DNA from: Diabrotica undecimpunctata
Taxonomy: Eukaryota; Arthropoda; Insecta; Coleoptera; Chrysomelidae
NCBI RefSeq assembly: GCF_040954645.1
Contig: NC_092807.1
Coordinates: 52,481,481-52,545,480, forward strand
Direction: 5' to 3'
DNA length: 64,000 nt
Positions 56,567 to 64,000 of this stretch are shown piece by piece (positions within the stretch are counted from its first letter, which is position 1; each line of letters starts with the position of its first letter). Under the pieces are notes generated by a model, which was given only the letters and a program-made list of their open reading frames with translations, was not told where the DNA came from and made no database searches. The position numbers and the translations under genes are program-made.

Positions 56567-56669
56567 CAAATAATTTCTGGAGTTCCGTCTGCTTCGGATA
56601 CATTACACTGTATCGAAAAAGCCTGTTTTGGTGAAAATATAACATTTTTTTCTACAGCCGTTAGTTGAA
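56567..56669 (-). CDS. Host Ig-superfamily gene, exon A (first half of Ig domain 1)
   Basis: A TTTGTTTCAG acceptor and GTAAGTTTTT donor on the minus strand enclose 103 nt. In the frame required by the downstream exons it reads QLTAVEKNVIFSPKQAF, then SIQCNVSEADGTPEII, and TG of a Trp codon finished by exon 7219-7397. The Cys and Trp 13 residues apart are the B- and C-strand landmarks of an Ig fold. Incoming phase is 1. Upstream exons (signal peptide or further domains) were not found between here and 64000, so the gene extends beyond the window or has a further large intron. Confidence 0.85.
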
Positions 56670-56820
56670 CTGAAACAAAGAATATTGTAAATATAAAATA
56701 ACAGCTTAATAAATAAAAATACTTCTTAACAATTTGAGTCTGAGAATACAGTTCTCCGCATAAAATTTATATTTACAAATTACACAATGACAAAAAATAT
56801 TCTATTAAAAATTTAAGTAT

Positions 56821-56852
56821 ACTGTGATTGGTTGTGAATCACCAATCACAGT
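56821..56852. repeat. Perfect hairpin, 12 bp stem and 8 nt loop
   Basis: ACTGTGATTGGT and ACCAATCACAGT pair exactly around TGTGAATC. Could be a MITE remnant or an RNA hairpin in the intron; no further context. Confidence 0.85.
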
Positions 56853-56999
56853 AAAATGCCTAGGCAGTGTGTAAATCAGGATAACATATTCAGAACATAA
56901 AACCAAAGTCCAAGAGTGCAATATCCCTATTTACATCATCATCTCTATAGCATCAGCTATTCTGTCACTACGAACATAAACAAAACCTTTCTATCCCAA

Positions 57000-57560
57000 A
57001 ACCACCAAAGGCTTTAAGTATCGACGAAGAAGGAAAGTTTCAAGATTCCATCTGGTGATATACAATTAGAAGAGGAAATAGACAATGATCCACTATTTCA
57101 AGAATCAGAATGTTCCTCAAAACCCCATCTAATTTCACAGGCTGAATTTAATGATTCAAGAGGGAGCTTTTAAATTAGTTGTGTCCAATTTTTTCCGCAA
57201 TGTTAAAGCTGACAATTACAAAGATCTTTTAAATTAGTTGTGTCCAATTTTTTCCGCAACGTTAAAGCTGACAATTACAAAGATCTTGTCACTGAATTAT
57301 TTACTGCCTACAGCGAAATAGGATGTGACATGTCTTTAAAAATTCACCTCCTGAATGTTCATCTGAATTTCTTTCCAGAAAATTTAGGTGCTAAGTGATG
57401 AACACGGAGAACGGTTCCACCAAGAGGTTGTAGACATGGAAAAGCGTTACCAAGGTAAAGGAAGTCCTAGTCTGTTGCCAGAATATTTTAAACATGCGAA
57501 CCGCGAAGAACATACTAAAATTGATATATTACCCTACAATGTGGAATTCTTCGTAGGAAA
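57000..57560 (+). pseudogene. Fragment of a dispersed repeat-encoded protein
   Basis: Plus strand reads LVVSNFFRNVKADNYKDLVT, then CDMSLKIHLLNVHLNFFPEN (near 57330), SDEHGERFHQEVVDMEKRYQ and GKGSPSLLPEYF. This stretch (MSLKIHxLxxHLxFFPxNLG, SDEHGERFHQ, MEKRYQGK) is one seen repeatedly in uncharacterised, repeat-derived arthropod proteins; its function is not known to me. A stop and a 59 bp tandem duplication break the frame. Confidence 0.6.
57167..57284. repeat. 59 bp tandem duplication
   Basis: CTTTTAAATTAGTTGTGTCC at 57167 recurs at 57226 with only one base differing over 59 bp (CGCAATG versus CGCAACG). It lies in the coding part of the element fragment and shifts its frame. Confidence 0.93.
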
Positions 57561-57569
57561 TATGTAGCA

Positions 57570-59465
57570 TTTGAAATCACCTTGTATAATATGATAAAAC
57601 ACTGAAATATTATTTCAATCCTTTTGCATCGCTGGGGTTGATAGTAAACACATTTTAAAGTTTGTTTATATATCACAGATGCGTATTTCCTTGGTATTTA
57701 CGTTAAGCCGCTTTAGTATATTTTGCGCGTCAAATAAACAGAATATTTTCGTTTATGTTTTGTTTATACTGAGTTGGGTGAACGATTTTTAAATAGAATG
57801 ACCACTCTCAGTAAGGCCGCTGTCAAAGGCAGTTGGTTTCGGTGTTAGTCCGAATTTTTCTTCTAATTCGTAATGTTTTTTCGTTTTTCGTCTTTTGTCA
57901 TGAGAAAATGTGCAGTATCGTAGCAGTATGGAGTTTAAGTGCAGTTAAAGAAGTTAGGTTTGGAAGAGATTTTCTAGACAGACGACGCGGCGTGGGTAGT
58001 CTGAAGGAACCGGCAAATTTGTTGTAACAAAGTGAATTATACTCGAGTGTAATGTGTCAGTTTTTGCAAGAGTAGTCACTGTTTTGTTTTTGTGCCGTCT
58101 CTCAGCTAAGGGATTTGAAGAACGGCGTTTCCAACAACTTTGAAACCCACATGGTTTCATTGCGCTTGAGTTTTTACGAAGTTTGCGCCCCAGTGCCCAG
58201 CTTCCACCCTCATTTTGTTTGTACCAAGTCGTTCCAAACTATTTATGCAATTTTTTGTGTTGCAGTGAATTTGAGTCCAGTTCCAACCCCAGAACTTTTA
58301 AAGGAAAAAAACATTTAGTGAAATTCAGGTAAATTTTTGTTGTTGAACTTTTAAAAGTAAAAATAGACATTTTCCACCAATAATTGCTTTCATGACAAGT
58401 TGAGAAATTGTAATAAGTGAAATCATAAATATTAGGTAGTAGCTAGCTGTCATATTAATTATTCTCAAAGTTTTAAGATTTAGTATTGACATATGACAGT
58501 GAGCACTATTTTTTTTTGACAATTATTGATACATACCTAATCATATATTGAGATCTTGTTTTGTTTTAAAAAAAAGGCTAACCTTTTGCATAGTTCCTTT
58601 TAAAAAGATATTTTTCATTTGTAATAATTTATTTCTGCTACAAAATGTCGCCCATTAACAATTGTAAGTTCTTATAGTATCTCCAACTTCTAGAGTTTGT
58701 AAACCGATAGTAACATAGTAAGTTTGTTTTTGTTATTTTATATTACTATTTATATTTGTAACTGGTTGTGGTGGGATAACAATAAATATTAAATTTTTCT
58801 AAACCAAGTTGTTTATTTCATTTTAAAAAATTTCTAACCCCTTTTTTTATATTTTTTAGGAAAGAAAAGCCTTTCTTCCACCCAGCAGGAAGATTCTTGT
58901 AAGCGGCGTCCTTACTTTAAATAGCTTAAGAACCTTCTTGTGTTGTGTTTGTCTAGGAGAACCATGTAAGTACCCCTTTTGTTTAATTTTTGTAGTTACC
59001 CCATTCTAGTTCCCTTGTTTCATTCACTTATCTACGGCTCAGCTCTCCAAAAAAAAACCCTGAGTAGCCGTTCGCAAACGTTCCGGTTTGTTTTGCTTAC
59101 CCTATCTCCACCCCAGTGATTTCTGTCCCCAATTTTCAACCCCCTATGACGATCTCAATGTGGTAGGCAAAATTTTCGTTACAAATACAGCGTGCCTGAT
59201 GAAAAAATTCAAGTTTATTTTCGACTATTGTATATAATGAACACCGTGTTGATTTTTGTTGACCAGTGACAATTGTGGAATTTCTGAAATGTATGCTAGA
59301 ATAATTTTAATGCTTGCCCCGAATTCCTGTCCTGACCTTCCTTAAGAGAAAATACTTACATCAGTGAGGATCCATCTTTTGTTACTAAAGAAAAAATTGA
59401 AATAAAAAGCAATAATTTTGAAAGATAACTTCGTCTATATTTTTTATATTAATTTTATATTTATC
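57570..59465 (+). other. Unexplained 1.9 kb block with GC-richer plus-strand frames
   Basis: 57830-58320 has overlapping open plus-strand frames (for example SLRLSFYEVCAPVPSFHPHF) of unknown family. At 58860-58990 there are acceptor/donor-like signals (TTTTTTAG|GAAAGAAAAG, GATTCTT|GTAAGC, AACCAT|GTAAGT). It could be an unknown element or LTR; nothing is recognised with confidence. Confidence 0.3.
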
Positions 59466-59470
59466 AAATA

Positions 59471-62134
59471 CAGGGTGAGTCATGAGGAACTTTACATACT
59501 TCTACCATATGTAGAGTCCCTCAGGGAGCATATCATGTGGTCACTAAAAAATGTCAACTCCTCTTCTTTATTAATTAACAGGGTGATTTGTGTAATTGAC
59601 CATTTATTTCATTTTACTGTAGTGTTTATACGGCTCATTTGATTTTTTTAATTTTTGCATGATACAGTACACTACTATCAAGCATTCGACTGGTATTAGC
59701 TAAACTAAAAAATTCCAGGACTGGCTTTGGAAAAATTAATTTAGGGATTCGTATTAAATATTACACCCTGTATATATTTTTTTTTAAATGCAATAAGTGA
59801 TTTTCAAACTACATAAATAGCCAATGAAAACGACATATGCGACAATGTTGTCGCGCTTTTATTAAATTTTTAGTGAACGATCGAATCTTACCAAAAATAG
59901 AACAACCATAATGAAGTATCAAATTATAAGGTAATTAATTTAAACAAATGTTATAAATTTCAAACATTTTAATTGAAATGATAAACTGAGTCACTGCACA
60001 ACAAAAAACAGTAACTACTAACAATAACGAAGAACAACTTAAAAAAAAACTAAAAATATGTACATAGTTATGATAAACCCATAAATTAGAACTGGAAAAG
60101 ATACAATAATGGTAACAAAATAAAAATAATTCAAAATAGATTTTCGAAATGGAACCCTGCAGCCTGTACACATTTTTGTTGCCGAATTGTTAGTTGACGT
60201 ATTGAATTACGGATACTCTGGGGATCGTTTCTAATAGTATTACAACAATGTATAATTCTATCAATTAATTGTTGTCGGTTATTAATATTCACTGCGTGAA
60301 CTAGTTGCTTCAATCGTCCCCAAATATGGTAATCAACGGGATTGAAATCAGGGGATCTTGAAGGCCACGAAATAGGACCTGCACGTCCTATCCACCTGTT
60401 GCCATAAACATTATTGAGATGTTGTCTCACTGCCAGTAAAAAGTGTGGGGGTGTCCCATCATGCTGAAATTAAACCCTCGGATAGCAACGTTCGCGTTGG
60501 AAAGCAAATTCGGCAAAATATTTTGTAGAAAGTTCAAATAGACCTGCCCTGTTAAAGGACCATAAAAAAAGTGAGGACCTACTAATTGGTTATTTATGAC
60601 ACCAATCCACACGTTAACCGAAAACCTTAACTGAGAACGACGTTCTCGAATAGCATGGGGATTTTCTTCTGCCCACACATGTGAATTTCGTGAATTATTT
60701 ATCCCGTCTCTGGTAAATTGGGCTTTATCTGTAAATAGTGTCCTGTATAGCGTTGGTCGATTATTGTTAATCCATCTACAAAATTCCAACCTATCGATCT
60801 CATCTCCAGCATGTAGTCGCTGAACCATTTGAATGTGATATGGGTATAGATTATTTTTTTGTAAGACTCTACTTACTTTTGATTGAGTAACATTGAGTTC
60901 TCGACTTACTTGTCTAGTGCTTATTGTAGTGTTCATAGTAACGGCGTCCATAATGTCATCTTCCTGCGCTTCATCTACATGTCGCTCTGTTGTTCCACTA
61001 GGAAAAGTGCCATTTTCTCGCAAATAATTAAAAACTGACCCAAATGTTGGATGACTGGGAGTTCGACGATTAGGAAATCTCCTGCGATATTCTCTACTAG
61101 CAGCCCTACCATTCCCATTACAGAATCCATAAACAAATATTATGTCTGCATATTCTGTGGTCGAAAACTGATGTGGCATTTTGAACGAAAGTAACAAAAG
61201 CTCTACCAAAACTAACACAATGTACTTAACGTAGATATGACAGAAGAAATATGGATTCTTGTACACATAAATAACAATTGATAATGACAATAATGACAAT
61301 GGGTATAAAATATCAAGAAACGTCAAACGGTCAACGCCAACCTTCATTTTAAACTTTTTTAGATTTATTTTTATTTAGTACAGTTGATGCAATGTATTAT
61401 TATTTAACATAAAATTTTAATCATTTACAATCAACAAAAACTAACACATACAAGAGGTTTGACTTTTTAATCAATTTAATTTATTATTTATCGAAAATAA
61501 TGCCCCAATACGATCTATGATTAAAAATTTAAAATTGAAAAACAATTAATTCTATCGTAGAGATAATACAAAGTGACAGTAAAGATGTTAATTTTCTACG
61601 TATTAGATTATGTTGTAGGAACTCATTTTAATTAAAATGTTTGAAATTTATAACATTTGATTAAATTAATACCTTATAATTTGATACTTCATTATGGTTG
61701 TTCTATTTTTGGTAAGATTTGATCGTTCACTAAAAATTTAATAAAAGTGCTACATTGTCGCATATGTCGTTTTCATTGGCTATTTATGTAGTTTGAAAAT
61801 CACTTATTGCATTTAAAAAAAAAATATATATATACAGGGTGTAATATTTAATACGAATCCCTAAATTAATTTTTCCAAAGCCAGTCCTAGAATTTTTTAG
61901 TTTAGCTAATACGAGTTGAATGCTTGATAGTAGTATACTGTATCATGCAAAAATTAAAAAAATCAAATGAGCCGTATAAACACTACAGTAAAATGAAATA
62001 AATGGTCAATTACACAAATCACCCTGTTAATTAATAAAGAAGAGGAGTTGACATTTTTTAGTGGCCACATGATATGCTCCCTGAGGGACTCTACATATGG
62101 TAGAAGTATGTAAAGTTCCTCATGACTCACCCTG
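59471..62134 (-). mobile_element. mariner-type element with about 480 bp TIRs
   Basis: Ends CAGGGTGAGTCATGAGG (left) and its inverse CCTCATGACTCACCCTG (right), flanked by TA on both sides (59469-59470, 62135-62136). Inverted identity runs about 480 bp inward (59471-59955 and 61650-62134). Inside each arm, about 300 bp from the outer end, a second inward-facing terminus ACACCCTGTA occurs (59764-59773 and 61832-61841 as TACAGGGTGT), so each arm contains what looks like a complete 0.3 kb MITE. The transposase lies in the middle on the minus strand. Confidence 0.92.
60131..61179 (-). pseudogene. mariner-type DDE transposase, one frameshift from intact
   Basis: Starts MPHQFSTTEYADIIFVYGFC, an N-terminal helix-turn-helix, with REYRRRFPNRRTPSHPTF, then TISTRQVSRELNVTQSKVSR. 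Catalytic blocks: TLFTDKAQFTRDGINNSRNS (first Asp; the usual Glu after it is Lys), FSVNVWIGVINNQLVGPHFF, and a second Asp region that crosses a single frameshift near 60465 (HDGTPPHF), then WIGRAGPISWPSRSPDFNPV (third Asp) and a C-terminus ending GFHFENLF. Length about 350 residues, as in the family. No other stop was seen, so this copy is young. Confidence 0.93.
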
Positions 62135-62136
62135 TA

Positions 62137-62885
62137 TATCACACGTTTATTAAAAAAAATATGTTGGGAATACCAAATTGATATTTGCACCTACATGTTA
62201 TTAGTTCATGGTAAAACATGGTTCATGATACAAATGTGGTAAGAAAATTCAAATAGTACTTTTCTCATATTTGCATTAACTTACAACCAATATTCTTAAA
62301 ACCGTTTTGATCATCCTGTATTAATTTCTTGACAATTGCTCCATAAAATATTAATAGCCTATAAACCATGACTTTAATGTCTTCTATTTATGTTCACAAC
62401 AAATTGGTTTCACTAATTTGACGAAATAGCTTACCAAAAAGATTTTGTTTAATATTAGGTCATTTCCAGAGTTAATAGACACTAATCAACATAAAAACCA
62501 CATATTTCTCGAGAACACACCCCAATAAAATTCCAAAACAAACGAAGTCTAGCAATACGTCCAATAGAAAGGCAAATATGGGTGATGATTGATAGTTGTT
62601 TAATGTTACAATGGAATATTCTAGAATTCGTGTTCATATAATAACGTTTCATTTACAGGGAGGATTTTTTAAATTATAAGTTGTCAAGGAATGTTATCTT
62701 TAACTACCATTTATTATGCCTATAATATTTGTTCCCATGCATCAGAGTGTTATAAATTTTTTGAAGTGGAGGAAATTGATTAGTTAGGAATTACATAAAA
62801 TGTATAACGTTTAGAACAGACTAGGAATAAAACGATAAAAGTGATAACTATGCAATTATGTTGATAGGATGAACGTGGCTAAGAA
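62137..62885. other. No recognised feature
   Basis: AT-rich intergenic or intron sequence, no family signatures. Confidence 0.4.
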
Positions 62886-62889
62886 AAAG

Positions 62890-64000
62890 TGTTTAATTAT
62901 ATAATTTAGCTCTCAAGGCCTAGTAGATCCATGGCTTGGTTTGCTATTCTTTTCCATTCTTTCCTGTCTCTGCTTGCTTTACCCTTCTAATTTGGGATTT
63001 TAAGTTCTTCTATGTCTCTTTCAACCTCCTTCCACCTGGTTTTCGGCCTACCTTTCCTCCTATTCCTCCAATTAGTATTCTTTTGGATAATCTCGTATTT
63101 TGCATCCTTTGGATATGGATCAACTATCTGTTTGTGATTTTATGATCCCTACGATATTCGGTTCTCCATACATCATCTGTAGTTCTATATTTGGTCCTTT
63201 TATCCACATTCCATTCCATAGGTTTCCTCCAAATATTTTCCTGAGGACTTTTCTCTCCTACAAGTCCTATAAGTTGTTTAGAGCAAATATACATCGATTA
63301 CCAGCCATAATTCTCGTTTGGATTTCTTCTCTTATTTGTGTGTCTATCTGTGTCTGCATCTGGTCCTCTGTATGTTCTTATGTTCTTTATAGATTTTCCA
63401 TGTCTTTTCGACGAGCACAGGATCTATTTGGTTTACAGTTTTTCCATCTGGCCTTCTCCTCGTTACTTGGTGTATTCGTTTGTGTTGGGAGTATGTGCTC
63501 ACAATAATAATGATATTCCTGTTATTTTTTGCAAAATCTATTAAGAATTGACCATTTTCTTTCATTTCTTCATGCAAACTATGTTTTCCTATAATGTACC
63601 TATATTTCTTCTTTTCCTGTTTTTGCATTAGCATCACCTAGTATTATTTTTACAACGTATCTGGGAATATTTTCGAATACTGTATCAATTTGATTATATA
63701 AGTCTTCCTTTATTTATCTTTTTCTTTTCAGTCAGTGCGTTTATGTTTATAAATATTATTTTTTGGTATTTCCTCTTATTCTTAGCATGCATATTCTCTC
63801 TGAAATTGGTTAAGTCAACGATTAGATCTTTCAGATTTTTATATACCACAAAGCCTGTGCCTAACAATCTATTTTCTCAAATTGCTACTGAAAAATAAAT
63901 AGTAATTTATTTCCATTGAGCTTTGTCCTAATTGTTTCGTTTCCTGTAGTGCTACTATTTCGAATTTATATTTTTTGCATTCGTCGACTAGGTGTTTTAG
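62890..64000 (-). pseudogene. LINE with APE endonuclease fused to RT C-terminus (internal deletion)
   Basis: Enters at the window edge with LKHLVDECKKYKFEIVALQE, the start of an APE-type endonuclease, followed by decayed sequence and, at 63637-63344, IIGKHSLHEEMKENGQFLID, FAKNN, STYSQHKRIHQVTRRRPDGK and NQIDPVLVEK, the conserved GKHSLHExxxxNGxxLIDFA and SPDGxxxNQIDHVL blocks (with His of DH changed). At RGPDADTD it passes straight into QIREEIQTRIMAGNRC, then GRPKTRWKEVERDIEELK and REWKRIANQAMDLLGLES-type C-terminus near 62900. The RT palm with YADD is deleted. The copy continues past 64000. Confidence 0.88.

Noticed and set aside
59350..59390. A 25 nt minus-strand block with an acceptor (TTTCTTTAG) and a GTAAGTATTT donor, placed as a possible upstream exon of the Ig gene
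   Set aside because: In the phase needed to join exon 56567-56669 it contains a stop codon (TGA), so it cannot be a coding exon of that gene in this form.

Overview
This is a 64 kb piece of an AT-rich animal genome, almost certainly an insect. The evidence is the mix of transposon families: Tc1/mariner copies with DUF4817-type transposases, piggyBac, hAT, Penelope-like elements (PLEs), RTE-like and jockey-like LINEs, a BEL-like gag trace and a solo LTR. A large, repeat-swollen beetle genome would fit, but the sequence does not prove the order. There are no bacterial genes and no tRNA, rRNA or CRISPR.

The main non-transposon signal is on the minus strand. Three short blocks at 56567-56669, 7219-7397 and 1247-1351 each have an AG acceptor and a GTAAGT donor. 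They join in compatible phases (1, 2, 1, 1) into 128 uninterrupted codons that encode one complete immunoglobulin domain and the start of a second. The window is therefore read as the inside of one Ig-superfamily gene (possibly basigin-like). It has introns of about 49.2 kb (7398-56566) and 5.9 kb (1352-7218). Further exons must lie outside the window or were not recognised.

Nearly everything else is transposable-element debris in these introns. 0-7 kb: LINE relics, a foldback element, a solo LTR, a Tc1 fragment and a TIR element sitting in a (TA)n tract. 7.5-10.1 kb: a perfect-TIR MITE and interleaved inverted repeats. 10.6-15.3 kb: two head-to-head Penelope-like elements, one with an intact 775-codon RT plus GIY-YIG ORF, with 1.54 kb near-identical inverted arms and a local 500 bp duplication. 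15-29 kb: LINEs, piggyBac, and a LINE < hAT < PLE nest with target duplications at both insertion levels. 29.5-35.2 kb: a Tc1/mariner element with a LINE tail inserted in it, and a 2.26 kb piggyBac element. 36-47.7 kb: more LINEs, a 0.4 kb palindrome and a mariner copy split by a LINE. 49-56 kb: tandem repeats, MITEs, a 1.66 kb mariner element and a foldback element. 57-64 kb: a degenerate element protein, unexplained sequence, a 2.66 kb mariner-type element with about 480 bp TIRs and a nearly intact transposase, and an internally deleted LINE with an APE endonuclease.

Two patterns cut across the window. A short structural motif (CTGAWGA, one base, a stem, then GAAAACGT or GAAACGT) recurs at Penelope-type ends and resembles a hammerhead-ribozyme core with one extra base. 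Long (TA)n tracts repeatedly abut element ends. All coordinates and identities were read by eye; no search or alignment was run.
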